DNA of 64,000 nucleotides from Thalassotalea fonticola (GCF_032911225.1 NZ_CP136600.1:1860001-1924000), one strand, 5' to 3'; shown: positions 28,744 through 37,935, counted from the first letter of the stretch. Translations and numbers: made by a program. The notes: generated by a model not told the origin, from the letters alone.

Positions 28744-30426
28744 ATGGCTCAGCCGTTACCAGATAAGTTCATCATGTCGATGAACCGCGTTTCAAAAGTT
28801 GTAGCACCTAAACGTACAATTTTAAAAGATATATCACTTTCATTTTTTCCAGGTGCTAAAATTGGTGTTTTAGGTTTAAATGGCTCTGGTAAATCAACGC
28901 TTTTACGTATTATGGCCGGTGTTGACACCGAATTTGAAGGTGAAGCACAAGCACTTTCAGGAACTAAAATTGGTTACTTAGAACAAGAACCAAAACTTGA
29001 TGAAGAAGCAACAGTACGTGAATGTGTAGAACAAGCAGTTAGTGAAGTAAAAAATGCTTTAGCTCGTTTAGATGCGGTTTATATGGAGTACGCAGAAGAA
29101 GGCGCTGACTTTGATGCCCTTGCCAAAGAGCAAGGCGAGTTAGAAGCAATCATTGAAACTCATGACGGTCACAATATTGATAACGTATTAGAACGTGCTG
29201 CCGATGCCCTGCGTTTACCTGAATGGGATCAACAAATTAAAGTACTTTCAGGTGGTGAGCGTCGCCGCGTAGCACTTTGTCGCTTGCTTCTTGAGAAGCC
29301 AGATATGTTATTACTTGATGAACCAACTAACCATTTAGATGCTGAATCGGTTGCCTGGTTAGAGCGTTTCTTACATGACTACTCTGGTACCGTTGTGGCC
29401 ATCACCCATGATAGATATTTCTTAGATAATGTTGCTGGCTGGATTTTAGAGCTAGACCGTGGTCATGGTATTCCATATGAAGGTAACTATACCAATTGGC
29501 TTGAACAAAAGGATGCCCGTTTAGAACAAGAAAAACGTACCGAAAATGCACTAGCAAAAACCATTAAGCACGAGCTTGACTGGGTACGTTCAAATCCTAA
29601 GGGGCGCCAAGCTAAATCGAAAGCCCGTATGGCACGTTTTGAAGAGTTATCGAGTAACGAAAACCAAAAACGTAATGAAACAAATGAATTATATATTCCA
29701 CCTGGACCACGTTTAGGTGACAAAGTTATCGATGTTGAAAACATTACTAAAGCATACGGCGAGCGTGTATTAATTGACGATTTAAGCTTTTCTATACCTA
29801 AAGGCGCGATCGTTGGTATTATTGGTCCAAACGGCGCGGGTAAATCAACATTATTTAAAATGCTTTCGGGGGCTGAAACACCAGATTCTGGTTCTGTTGC
29901 CGTTGGTGATACAGTACAACTTGCCTCTGTTGATCAATTCCGTGACGATATGGATGATAGTAAAACGGTTTACCAAGAAATTTCTGAAGGTGCTGAAATC
30001 ATTCAAATCGGTACTTATGAAACTCCTGCCCGTGCTTATGTAAGCCGTTTTAACTTTAAAGGTACCGATCAACAAAAAGTAATTGGCCAGTTATCTGGAG
30101 GTGAACGTAACCGCGTACATTTAGCCAAACTGGTTAAAACAGGTGGTAATGTATTGCTACTGGATGAGCCAACCAATGACTTGGATATTGAAACCTTACG
30201 TGCCCTTGAAGAAGCTATTTTAGAGTTCCCTGGCTGTGCCATGGTGATTTCTCATGACCGATGGTTTTTAGACAGAATTGCTACTCATATCATCGATTAT
30301 CGCGATGAAGGGCAAGTGAATTTCTACGAAGGTAACTTTACTGATTACGAAGAATGGTTGAAGAAAACTCTGGGTCCAGCGGCCACAGAGCCACATCGTA
30401 TTAAGTACAAGCGTATTGCGAAGTAA
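28744..30426 (+). CDS. ettA: Energy-dependent translational throttle protein EttA (ABC-F)
   Basis: 560 residues, near the E. coli length of 555. Two ABC domains are in tandem: Walker A GLNGSGKST and signature LSGGERRRVALC in the first, GPNGAGKST and LSGGERNRVHLAK in the second. Between them is the charged linker (about 240-310, KARMARFEELSSNENQKRNE), the region of the P-site tRNA interaction motif. No membrane segments. It binds the ribosomal E site and gates the first elongation step according to ATP/ADP. AAAAAGG lies before the ATG. Confidence 0.97.
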   Translation: MAQPLPDKFIMSMNRVSKVVAPKRTILKDISLSFFPGAKIGVLGLNGSGKSTLLRIMAGVDTEFEGEAQALSGTKIGYLEQEPKLDEEATVRECVEQAVSEVKNALARLDAVYMEYAEEGADFDALAKEQGELEAIIETHDGHNIDNVLERAADALRLPEWDQQIKVLSGGERRRVALCRLLLEKPDMLLLDEPTNHLDAESVAWLERFLHDYSGTVVAITHDRYFLDNVAGWILELDRGHGIPYEGNYTNWLEQKDARLEQEKRTENALAKTIKHELDWVRSNPKGRQAKSKARMARFEELSSNENQKRNETNELYIPPGPRLGDKVIDVENITKAYGERVLIDDLSFSIPKGAIVGIIGPNGAGKSTLFKMLSGAETPDSGSVAVGDTVQLASVDQFRDDMDDSKTVYQEISEGAEIIQIGTYETPARAYVSRFNFKGTDQQKVIGQLSGGERNRVHLAKLVKTGGNVLLLDEPTNDLDIETLRALEEAILEFPGCAMVISHDRWFLDRIATHIIDYRDEGQVNFYEGNFTDYEEWLKKTLGPAATEPHRIKYKRIAK

Positions 30427-30463
30427 GTAAAAAACGAGAGACTAGAAACCGACCAATGGTCGT

Positions 30464-30480
30464 CCTGAACTTGTTTCAGG
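30464..30480. repeat. Dispersed palindromic 17-mer (REP-like), copy 1
   Basis: CCTGAACTTGTTTCAGG; its reverse complement agrees at 16 of 17 positions with the copy at 35326-35342. Each has CCTGAA/TTCAGG arms. Both lie just after a gene end. Confidence 0.6.
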
Positions 30481-30490
30481 ATCTAAAAAA

Positions 30491-30527
30491 TATGCCCTTG
30501 CTATTCACTTAGCAAGGACATTTTTAT
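30491..30527. terminator. Terminator after ettA
   Basis: Stem CCTTGCTA / TAGCAAGG (with one mismatch further out) and then TTTTTATTT. The T-tract reaches the stop of the convergent crotonase gene. Confidence 0.75.
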
Positions 30528-31321
30528 TTCGCCAACTTTTCCATTAACTCATTAACAGCATCAAGATGTTCAGGGTTGTTATGGCACATGCCTTGAAATA
30601 CTGCGCAAATATCTAAAAAGTCAGGTAATTCGGTGCGCTGCGCCATTTTCATTAACCGTTTAGTCATTCTCAGTGCTGCGGTAGGTTTACTAGCAATTTC
30701 AGCGGCCAGCTCATTGGCGGCAATCATCAACTGCTCAGGCTCTACTACTTTTAGCACTAAGCCCATATCCAGTGCATCATTGGCATCAATCACTTTTCCG
30801 GTAAACGTTAATTCTGCCGCTTTTTGATAACCAATAACTCTTTGCATAAACCAGGCACCACCATCACCTGGAATTATGCCCAAATTTACGAAAGTTTCGC
30901 CAAACTTAGCTTTGCTCGAGGCAATACGTAAATCGCACATATTACAAATATCAAAACCAGCACCAATTGCCGGGCCATTAATAGCGGCAATTACTGGCAC
31001 TTCACATTTTTGAATGGCAAGTGGGATACGTTGGATACCTTGGCGATATCTATTTTCAAGTTCGCTCACATCCCCTGCAAAGTCGCCACTGCGGTTAGCC
31101 ATATCTTTAATATTGCCACCCGATGAAAACGCCGAACCGGCACCAGTGATTATCAACACAGCTATGTCTTTAGTCTTATTAATCCAAGTAACGGTATCAA
31201 CAATGTCGTCAGCGATTTGGGTACTGGTTAGCGCATTTCTTAAATCGTGGCGATTAAAAGTTAGAGTTACAATTTTATTATTTAACGATAGGATACTGTC
31301 GGTTAATTGAGGTAATGACAT
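30524..31321 (-). CDS. Enoyl-CoA hydratase/isomerase family protein (crotonase)
   Basis: 265 residues, normal crotonase length. Seen: LTFNRHDLRNAL at the start, oxyanion-hole segments AFSSGGNIKDM and AAINGPAIGAGFDI, and the catalytic region FGETFVNLGIIPGDGGAWF with Glu at the E164-like position. It acts on a 2-enoyl-CoA or isomer in the cytoplasm, in fatty-acid or amino-acid degradation. No beta-oxidation partner is adjacent, so the natural substrate cannot be named. Confidence 0.88.
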   Translation of the reverse strand: MSLPQLTDSILSLNNKIVTLTFNRHDLRNALTSTQIADDIVDTVTWINKTKDIAVLIITGAGSAFSSGGNIKDMANRSGDFAGDVSELENRYRQGIQRIPLAIQKCEVPVIAAINGPAIGAGFDICNMCDLRIASSKAKFGETFVNLGIIPGDGGAWFMQRVIGYQKAAELTFTGKVIDANDALDMGLVLKVVEPEQLMIAANELAAEIASKPTAALRMTKRLMKMAQRTELPDFLDICAVFQGMCHNNPEHLDAVNELMEKLAK

Positions 31322-31404
31322 TTTACTTTCTTATGTAATGAATAATGAATTCATAATACCTGTTGTAAAATTCAATTTGTAATTTTTATTAATAGCATAA
31401 AAAA

Positions 31405-31776
31405 TTATTCATCTGACCATTCATATTCATCAATTGCGGTTCTTGCTTCGGCAATAGTGCAATTTGCCAGAATAACTAATTCAGTAACACTTATACCAGG
31501 ATTGCGTTTTACTAGATTTAGTATTTCAGCGTGAGTAAAACTCCCCCGCTCTTTTTCAATCAATTTAACTAACCATTGCCACGTTTCTTCTTCAGAATTT
31601 CGTACAAGTTCAATGATTGCAGTCATCTGCTCTCGGTCAGCCGTTAAGCGCCAGTTGCGAGAACGGCCAATACGATTGAGTTCACAGCCGGATGTGCGCA
31701 CCAAAGCCTTCAACTCGAACGCGCGCATTGCCCGGCGTAAAAACGAAGGTAGTAATATATGGTGTGTAGCTGGCAA
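31405..31776 (-). CDS. RRF_GI-like small protein with HTH-like C-terminus
   Basis: 123 residues from a TTG codon at 31776; the start is uncertain (AAGAGA upstream is a weak site). The first half (ILLPSFLRRAM to CELNRIGRSRNWRLT) matches the pattern I recall for the ribosome recycling factor-like RRF_GI family of marine gammaproteobacteria. The second half (FTHAEILNLVKRNPGISVTELVILANCTIAEARTAIDEYE cut to fit) is helical and resembles a small winged helix. Function is unknown. It lies between the crotonase and ferredoxin genes on the same strand. Confidence 0.55.
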   Translation of the reverse strand: MPATHHILLPSFLRRAMRAFELKALVRTSGCELNRIGRSRNWRLTADREQMTAIIELVRNSEEETWQWLVKLIEKERGSFTHAEILNLVKRNPGISVTELVILANCTIAEARTAIDEYEWSDE

Positions 31777-31879
31777 AGACTTAGTCTCTTAATTAAAGTT
31801 TAGAGTGAGTATATCAAGCTATGATAAAACAACAAACCCACCTATAAACAGTGGGTTTGAATTTTTAGCTCTCAATTGA

Positions 31880-32134
31880 TTATTCTGGAATACCATGCAT
31901 TTCATAGCATTTTACTAGTAAGTCTTCTTCAGATTCAACATGATTAGGATCAGGTTTAATACAGTCAATTGGGCAAGCAATTACACATTGCGCTTTTTCG
32001 TAATGACCAACACACTCGGTGCATTTATTTGGATCTATTTCATAAATCTCATCACCTAAGGTGATAGCTTCATTCGGACATTCCGGATCGCACATATCGC
32101 AATTAATGCAGGTATCTAAAATCTTTAAAGCCAT
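31880..32134 (-). CDS. yfhL: YfhL-family 4Fe-4S ferredoxin
   Basis: 84 residues with two ferredoxin motifs: CINCDMCDPECPNEA (CxxCxxCxxxC plus P) and CTECVGHYEKAQCVIACP, the longer spacing that marks YfhL. It should carry two [4Fe-4S] clusters in the cytoplasm. The gene follows trhP by 25 bases on the same strand. Work on tRNA hydroxylation has linked YfhL with TrhP; I rely on memory for that, and the linkage here supports it. Confidence 0.92.
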   Translation of the reverse strand: MALKILDTCINCDMCDPECPNEAITLGDEIYEIDPNKCTECVGHYEKAQCVIACPIDCIKPDPNHVESEEDLLVKCYEMHGIPE

Positions 32135-32159
32135 GTTTATTCGCAGCCTTACCTATTAA

Positions 32160-33569
32160 CTAAACCGAAGCCGACGCTTGGTTTTGCGCAAACGGGTGGC
32201 GAGTATTTTCACCGTCATTTAAATAGCGCATGATAATAGCAAATTCTAAATCAAAATCTGTATCGAGTTTAATTTGCACGAAGTGACCCGAGCCTTTCGC
32301 ATCGGTAACGATTTCACCTTTACGGTTTTGCATGTATTCCAAAACAAAACTTATATTGCCTTGTGGCGTCATTAATTCAATAGAGTCGCCAGTTAAAAAC
32401 TTATTCTTAACGTCAATTTCAATTAAACCATCATCAGTTCTACCTAGTACTTCACCAACAAATTGCTGACTGTCAGACTTTGAATAACCATATTCATAAT
32501 TTTGCAAATGATCATGACGGTGGCGCGCCAAGAAACCTTCGGTGTAGCCGCGGCTGGCTAAATGCTCCAGGTTGCCCTTTAAGTCTTCATTGAAACTTTT
32601 ACCCGCTACTGCGTCGTTCATTGCTTGCTTATAAATTTGCGCAGTACGAGCACAGTAATAAAATGACTTAGTTCGGCCTTCTATTTTTAGTGAATGCACG
32701 CCCATTTTTACTAAGCGCTCAACGTGTTCAATAGCCCGTAAATCTTTTGAGTTCATGATGTAAGTGCCATGCTCATCTTCAAACGCCGGCATATACTCGC
32801 CAGGACGACCTTGCTCTTGCAATAAAAACACTTCATCGGTAGGCTTTTGCTCTTCTTTGGCCATATCTGGGGTCCAGATTTCTGGTTCTTCAGCACCAAT
32901 AATATTTTGTTGTGGCGCTACGGCAATAATTTCACCATGCTCGTCTTCTTTCGCATCATGGGCATTGTAAGACCAACGACAAGAGTTAGTACACGTTCCT
33001 TGGTTAGGATCACGCTTATTGATATAACCAGACAGTAAACATCGACCCGAATAAGCCATACACAATGCGCCATGAACAAACACTTCAATTTCCATTTCAG
33101 GCACTTTCATACGAATTTCTTCAATTTCATCAAGAGATAATTCACGTGATAAAATGACTCGCTCAACACCTTGTTGATACCAAAACTTAACCGTTGCCCA
33201 ATTCACAGCATTTGCTTGCACTGACAAATGAATCGGCATATCTGGATAGGTTTCACGGACCATCATAATTAAACCAGGATCACTCATAATAAGTGCATCT
33301 GGTTTCATGGCAATAACCGGGGCAATATCTTTTAAATAGGTTTTTAATTTTGAATTATGCGGAGAGATGTTGCTCACCACATATAATTTTTTACCAAGCG
33401 CATGTGCTTCGTTTATACCAATTTCAAGGTTGGCTAAATTAAATTCATTATTACGAACACGTAAGCTATAACGAGGTTGGCCAGCGTAAACTGCATCGGC
33501 GCCATAGGCGAATGCGTAACGCATGTTTTTAAGACTGCCAGCAGGAGATAATAATTCTGGTGTGAACAT
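32160..33569 (-). CDS. trhP: TrhP, prephenate-dependent tRNA uridine(34) hydroxylase (U32 family)
   Basis: 469 residues, close to E. coli TrhP (YegQ). U32 motifs: LLSPAGSLKNMRYAFAYGADAVY, then EIEVFVHGALCMAYSGRC, and the Cys pair GTCTNSCRW; HSLKIEGRTKS closes the core. Four Cys probably bind an Fe-S cluster. It makes 5-hydroxyuridine at position 34 of certain tRNAs with prephenate. A downstream ferredoxin of the YfhL type supplies a likely electron partner. The ATG is preceded by an unclear ribosome binding site. Confidence 0.93.
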   Translation of the reverse strand: MFTPELLSPAGSLKNMRYAFAYGADAVYAGQPRYSLRVRNNEFNLANLEIGINEAHALGKKLYVVSNISPHNSKLKTYLKDIAPVIAMKPDALIMSDPGLIMMVRETYPDMPIHLSVQANAVNWATVKFWYQQGVERVILSRELSLDEIEEIRMKVPEMEIEVFVHGALCMAYSGRCLLSGYINKRDPNQGTCTNSCRWSYNAHDAKEDEHGEIIAVAPQQNIIGAEEPEIWTPDMAKEEQKPTDEVFLLQEQGRPGEYMPAFEDEHGTYIMNSKDLRAIEHVERLVKMGVHSLKIEGRTKSFYYCARTAQIYKQAMNDAVAGKSFNEDLKGNLEHLASRGYTEGFLARHRHDHLQNYEYGYSKSDSQQFVGEVLGRTDDGLIEIDVKNKFLTGDSIELMTPQGNISFVLEYMQNRKGEIVTDAKGSGHFVQIKLDTDFDLEFAIIMRYLNDGENTRHPFAQNQASASV

Positions 33570-33602
33570 GGTAATACCAACCCTATTAATTGTAAGGAAC
33601 TA

Positions 33603-33865
33603 TACCAATTTGATTAAATAATTAGGCTATTTAGAGCGTGTAAGTGAAGGTAGAACAAGTAAAGTTTGTGATAATATAGTCATTCTATATATTACAAACT
33701 TTACGCAGTTATCGCTTCTCTTACGCGCTCCCGAAGGGCGAGTTTAAAAGACTTATCTACTGCGTTATTGATTTTGACAAGGGAAAAACCATTCTCTTCA
33801 ATCAAAGCCTTGTACCTAAGCCTTTTAATTCTCGCTAAATGCGTAATTATTTAATCAACTTGGTA
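33603..33865 (+). mobile_element. MITE-like palindromic element, copy A (263 bp)
   Basis: Begins TACCAATTTGATTAAATAAT and ends in the inverted version (TTATTTAATCAACTTGGTA region). An inner hairpin at 33659-33704 has arms GTAAAGTTTGTGATA / near-perfect complement and an apex ATAGTCATTCTAT. The right half has the conserved core CCCGAAGGGCGAGTTTAAAA then GCGTTATTGATTTTGACA and CATTCTCTTCAATCAA. Same size, ends and core as copies B and C. No transposase is encoded. Confidence 0.75.
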
Positions 33866-33982
33866 TTTAAAAAGAGCGGTATTTTAGTCGCTGAAGACAA
33901 AAGGTTCAATACACATTCAGTTAACAACTGTTATTAAATGTACGAACCTTATTCTAAATCAATTAAATTAAGGGCTTAACGG

Positions 33983-34909
33983 TTAATCTTCTAGATAAGA
34001 ATTAGTTGCTAATTCAAACTGTGCCAGCATATCTTCAATAAAACGATTCACTTCGCCAGTCATCAGGGTAAAGTCGGCATCAATTTTAACCATCATGTCG
34101 TCGTTTGGAATGTCTTCATTTTGCTCATAAACACTGTCATGGAACTTAACGCGTTTAACACTTAGATCATCAGCTAATACACAAGACAAGGTTTGATCCC
34201 AGTCGAAAGCAATTTTAACAACTTGCTTTTCGCCCTTCTCACCTAAGTGCGCTAAAATTTCATCGGAGAGTAAGTCTTGGTTTTTACAACGAAGTACAGC
34301 GCCATCGTCCCCCATTGCTTTTAATTCACCTTCAAAACCTATGGTAAAACGCTCAGGTAATGTTTGTTCTAATAACCAGCTTGTCATAGTAGTTTCAGCG
34401 CCAGCATCTGGTACAAAACTGGTTACCGGCAGTGACCCTAAACATTTGCGCAGTAGTGCTAAAAAATCTTCGGCTTTGCCGCGAGAGCTGGTATTAACCA
34501 CAATAATATTTTTTTCAGGGCAAATGTAGCCTTGTGTATCGCTAATACGTGAAAAAGCACGTGGCAATAATGCAAAGGTGATGTCTTCTTTAAATTGCTC
34601 TTTTTCTTTTTTAGTGGCTTTACGGCTATGCTCTTGCTCTAGTTGTTCAACCTTCTCTTCTAGTGCTTCTTTAACAACTGACGCTGGCAGGATTTTTTCT
34701 TCTTTGCGAGCCGATAATAAGTAACAACCATTAGCGTGATGCAATAATCTATTACCATGTTTACCGATGGCACTTGCCCAGCCAAAGCGAGCTAACTCAG
34801 TTTTACCACAAGGTGCAAATACATGTTCTTGCAAGGCGGTTTCCAGCTCTTCTTCAGTTTGAGTAAATGGGCGAGTGAATGCGAAAATGTATAAATTTTT
34901 AAACCACAT
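33983..34909 (-). CDS. rdgC: Recombination-associated protein RdgC
   Basis: 308 residues, near the E. coli length of 303. The start MWFKNLYIFAFTRPF and the blocks LARFGWASAIG, NGCYLLSARKEEKILP and FTIGFEGELKA are RdgC signatures. RdgC forms a ring on double-stranded DNA and limits RecA loading. ATG follows GGAAA. It lies alone between MITE copy A and a divergent membrane-protein gene. Confidence 0.95.
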   Translation of the reverse strand: MWFKNLYIFAFTRPFTQTEEELETALQEHVFAPCGKTELARFGWASAIGKHGNRLLHHANGCYLLSARKEEKILPASVVKEALEEKVEQLEQEHSRKATKKEKEQFKEDITFALLPRAFSRISDTQGYICPEKNIIVVNTSSRGKAEDFLALLRKCLGSLPVTSFVPDAGAETTMTSWLLEQTLPERFTIGFEGELKAMGDDGAVLRCKNQDLLSDEILAHLGEKGEKQVVKIAFDWDQTLSCVLADDLSVKRVKFHDSVYEQNEDIPNDDMMVKIDADFTLMTGEVNRFIEDMLAQFELATNSYLED

Positions 34910-34980
34910 GGATATATTTCCTTTCCCGAAAGCAGTACGATGGGATTAATTTTATTGATAATTTTAATTCTTGGACAGGC

Positions 34981-35307
34981 ATGATAACTAAACTATTACT
35001 ACTAAGTATATCTATTTTTTTAGTTTCTAAATTAATGAGTGGCATCCGTTTGAAAAGCTTCTTTACCGCTATTGTTGTGGCGGTGGTTTACTCGGTTGCC
35101 GACCTGCTTTTATGGTGGTTAATGGTGTTTTTCGCTATGCCATTGATTATCATCACCTTCGGTTTATTTGTGTTCGTGTTAAACGCGTTTTTATTGTGGC
35201 TCACCGATCAAATTATTGACGATTTTGAGATCAAAGACTTCACCACAACCTTTATTGCCTCATTGATTATTTCAGCAATTAATTTAGTGTTGAATTTTCT
35301 GTTTTAG
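34981..35307 (+). CDS. YvlD-like four-helix membrane protein (phage holin family IV type)
   Basis: 108 residues with four hydrophobic helices, typical of the small YvlD family annotated as phage-holin-like. Phrases such as MPLIIITFGLFVFVLNAFLLWL fit it. No lysis gene is near, so the holin label is only historical. Function unknown. It diverges from rdgC and converges with phoR. Confidence 0.75.
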   Translation: MITKLLLLSISIFLVSKLMSGIRLKSFFTAIVVAVVYSVADLLLWWLMVFFAMPLIIITFGLFVFVLNAFLLWLTDQIIDDFEIKDFTTTFIASLIISAINLVLNFLF

Positions 35308-35325
35308 TTATTGAGCCAAGGAGAT

Positions 35326-35342
35326 CCTGAAACGAGTTCAGG
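35326..35342. repeat. Dispersed palindromic 17-mer (REP-like), copy 2
   Basis: CCTGAAACGAGTTCAGG with CCTGAA/TTCAGG arms, matching the reverse complement of the copy at 30464 at 16 of 17 bases. A tandem array begins within its right arm. Confidence 0.6.
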
Positions 35343-35437
35343 AAGTAGTTGATTGTTTCAGGAATTAGTTGATTGTTTCAGGGAGTAGTTGATTGTTTCA
35401 GGGAGTAGTTGATTGTTTCAGGAAGTAGTTGGTTGTT
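35338..35437. repeat. Five tandem copies of a 20-bp unit
   Basis: Unit TCAGGAAGTAGTTGATTGTT repeats at 35338, 35358, 35378, 35398 and 35418 without spacers; copies differ at one or two positions. It lies between the convergent YvlD-like and phoR genes and starts inside the REP-like palindrome, so it probably grew from it by slippage. Confidence 0.9.
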
Positions 35438-35481
35438 GCAGTTTTAAGTCATAAACAATTTTTTTCATTTTGAATACTTAC

Positions 35482-36786
35482 TCATGCACGAATAGTAAAA
35501 CTGTCTTCTGCCTTGAACTTAATGGTGAATGTGCTGCCTTTATTGATCTCACTTTCGATAATAAATCGGGCGTTATGATTATTGGCAACATGCTTCACAA
35601 TAGCTAAGCCAAGTCCTGTGCCGCCGGTATCGCGCGAACGGGATTTATCTACTCGGTAAAAACGTTCGCTCAAGCGGCTAATATCTTTACTCTCAATGCC
35701 ACAACCGTTATCTGCGACACTAAATAAACAAGCATCGCCATCAATAGTCCAACTCACTTTAATGTTACCGCCCTCAGGGGTATAGTTCATCGCATTTACC
35801 ATAAGGTTAGAGCAGGCACTTTTTAACTCTGACTCTATCCCTAAAATTCCAAGTCTTGGATCTATTTCTATATTGATTGAGTGATGCTTTTTCTTATTTA
35901 ACCAATTTATGTCTTCAACTAACTGTTCGATAAGCTTTGGCATATTCACTTGGCCGCGAATATCTTCATCAGTATGTACTTCCACTCGTGAAAGTAGCAA
36001 CAGCTGCTGCACTAGCCTATCCATACGAGTAACTTGTTGTTCAATAGTGGCAAATGACTTTCCCCAGTGGGCAGGAATATCTTTATCTTCTTGTACCATT
36101 TCTACATAGCCACGCATCACAGTTAATGGTGTTTTAAGCTCATGTGAAACATTAGCAACAAAATCTCGTCGCATCATCTCTAAGCGTTTTAACTGGCTAA
36201 CATCACGAGCAAGTAATAAGTATTGATCGTCACCATAAGTCATAAACCGCAGTTCTAATTGTTGATTATCATCATCGGGCGATAAAATACTGCAAGGTTC
36301 ACTAAAGTCTGATTTTTTTAAGTATTTAGTCAATATTGGTGAGCGAACCAGATTATTTATTCGCTGGCCGGAATCAGCAGGCCACTTTATACCCAGTAAA
36401 CGAGTAGCTTTTTTGTTAGCCCAGCGAATGGAATAATCTAAACCTAAAACAATGGCAGCATCAGGAAGCGCTTCAGCGCCATCACGAAATTGTCTAATGC
36501 GTGCATTTAACTGCTTTTGCTTTTGTCGATAATTCTTTATGCGTCGATAGATGCCATCATAGACATGGCCCCAAATCCCTTTGGATTCAGGCGGATGAAG
36601 TAAATTTTTTTGCCATAGCCAATCGATAATATTGACTAAGTGCTGGTAATTCCACAGTAATGAAACTGCGGTATAAATCCATAAGCACAACCAAATACTA
36701 TTAAGCCAGTAACCGATAAAGATACTGGCGAAAATGTATAGAACTTGCTTAAAAATAAATTGCTTTGAGGAAAAGCGATAGATCAT
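35482..36786 (-). CDS. phoR: Phosphate regulon sensor histidine kinase PhoR
   Basis: 434 residues. Two N-terminal membrane segments (about 10-50) precede a charged linker, a PAS domain (about 95-190, AEALPDAAIVLGLDYSIRWANK), HisKA with NVSHELKTPLT and HATPase with VMNAMNYTPEGG, VADNGCGI and TGGTGLGLAIVKH. No large periplasmic domain, as expected for PhoR. It phosphorylates PhoB under phosphate limitation. It starts 32 bases after the phoB stop codon, so the pair is an operon. Confidence 0.95.
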   Translation of the reverse strand: MIYRFSSKQFIFKQVLYIFASIFIGYWLNSIWLCLWIYTAVSLLWNYQHLVNIIDWLWQKNLLHPPESKGIWGHVYDGIYRRIKNYRQKQKQLNARIRQFRDGAEALPDAAIVLGLDYSIRWANKKATRLLGIKWPADSGQRINNLVRSPILTKYLKKSDFSEPCSILSPDDDNQQLELRFMTYGDDQYLLLARDVSQLKRLEMMRRDFVANVSHELKTPLTVMRGYVEMVQEDKDIPAHWGKSFATIEQQVTRMDRLVQQLLLLSRVEVHTDEDIRGQVNMPKLIEQLVEDINWLNKKKHHSINIEIDPRLGILGIESELKSACSNLMVNAMNYTPEGGNIKVSWTIDGDACLFSVADNGCGIESKDISRLSERFYRVDKSRSRDTGGTGLGLAIVKHVANNHNARFIIESEINKGSTFTIKFKAEDSFTIRA

Positions 36787-36818
36787 AAAAGTGAATTACC
36801 TAATTATATTACTTGGTA

Positions 36819-37505
36819 TTACTTACTCGAAAACCGATAACCAGCACCACGAACAGTTTGCACAAACTCCTCATGACCTTGACCTGAAATTGATTTTCTA
36901 AGACGTCTAATATGAACATCAACAGTTCTGTCTTCGACGTAAACATTTGTGCCCCATACATTATCAAGTAATTGTTCTCTAGAATAGACTCTTTCAGGGT
37001 GGGTCATAAAAAAATGTAACATCTTAAATTCGGTTGGCCCTAAATCTATCGGGTTATCATTAATTTTTACTCGATAAGATACCGGATCTAAAGTTAAACC
37101 TTTAAATTCGATAATTTCTTCTAATGAAGTAGGTGCAACACGGCGGATAACCGCTTTGATACGAGCAATTAGCTCTTTCGGTGAAAAAGGCTTGGTAACA
37201 TAATCATCTACGCCTACTTCAAAACCTCTGACTTTATCATCTTCATCAGAGCGCGCCGTTAACATGATAATTGGTATTTTTGAGGTATAATCATTTTGCT
37301 TAATTTCTTTCGCAATTTTAATACCACTAACACCTGGCAGCATCCAATCTAATAGAACTAGATCGGGTAAAGGATCTACCAACAATGCTTTAGCTTGTTC
37401 GAAATCTGCTGCTTCAATGGCATTAAAACCATTTTGCTCAAGTACAAACGTGATCATTTCCCGAATTGGGGCTTCATCTTCTACTACCAAAATTTGTCGG
37501 CTCAT
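36819..37505 (-). CDS. phoB: Phosphate regulon response regulator PhoB
   Basis: 228 residues (E. coli 229). ATG at 37505 is chosen over 37520 because AGGA lies 6 bases upstream and the chain then begins [11 protein letters not shown]. Receiver domain with the acceptor Asp in [10 protein letters not shown] and the Lys of [10 protein letters not shown]; OmpR-type winged helix ending VRGAGYRFS. It activates phosphate-starvation genes through Pho boxes. A near-perfect Pho box lies upstream, so it should control itself. Confidence 0.96.
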   Translation of the reverse strand: MSRQILVVEDEAPIREMITFVLEQNGFNAIEAADFEQAKALLVDPLPDLVLLDWMLPGVSGIKIAKEIKQNDYTSKIPIIMLTARSDEDDKVRGFEVGVDDYVTKPFSPKELIARIKAVIRRVAPTSLEEIIEFKGLTLDPVSYRVKINDNPIDLGPTEFKMLHFFMTHPERVYSREQLLDNVWGTNVYVEDRTVDVHIRRLRKSISGQGHEEFVQTVRGAGYRFSSK

Positions 37506-37557
37506 AGCGTTTCCTGACAAATGTTAATTACCTTGTTAACCATCATGCCTGTAAAAT

Positions 37558-37575
37558 ATGACAGTTTTATGACAA
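37558..37575 (-). promoter_or_regulatory. Pho box upstream of phoB
   Basis: Minus-strand TTGTCATAAAACTGTCAT agrees with the consensus CTGTCATAAAWCTGTCAT at 17 of 18 positions, 53 bases before the phoB ATG. Confidence 0.85.
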
Positions 37576-37596
37576 TGGTTAATATAACCTACTTTA

Positions 37597-37860
37597 TACC
37601 AAACGGATTAAATATCTGACCATTTAGCGAAAATTAAAAGGTTTAAATACAAGGCATTGATTGAAGAGAATGGTTATTCCCTTGTCAAAATCAATAACGC
37701 AGTAGTTAAGCCTTTTAAATTCGCCCTTCGGGTGCTTGAAATAGACGAGATAACTGCCCTAAATTCATATAAATGTAGAATAACTATATCAATATAAATT
37801 TTGATTGTTCTCCCACCCATTTCAATGCTCTAAATGACCAGATATTTAATCCGTTTGGTA
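37597..37860 (-). mobile_element. MITE-like palindromic element, copy B (264 bp)
   Basis: Ends TACCAAACGGATTAAATATC and its inverted copy agree at about 29 of 31 positions, the best preserved termini of the family. Core is in reverse orientation relative to copies A and C and about 90 percent identical over some 95 bases by eye; the apex motif ATAGTTATTCTA is kept. It separates the phoB promoter from the end of the porin gene. Confidence 0.75.
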
Positions 37861-37888
37861 TTATACGAGTGTATAAAAAATTAACTTA

Positions 37889-37913
37889 CAAAAAAGCCGC
37901 TATCAAGCGGCTC
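37889..37913 (-). terminator. Terminator after the porin gene
   Basis: Stem AGCCGC / GCGGCT with loop TATCAA; on the minus strand it is followed by TTTTTTG. Confidence 0.85.
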
Positions 37914-37935
37914 TTTATAAAATATAGTTAAACTA

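Noticed and set aside
34981..35307. Prophage signal from the holin-like protein
   Set aside because: No lysin, capsid, integrase or other phage gene nearby; the family is common in chromosomes.
35338..35437. Possible CRISPR array
   Set aside because: The 20-bp units are contiguous with no unique spacers, and no cas genes are near.
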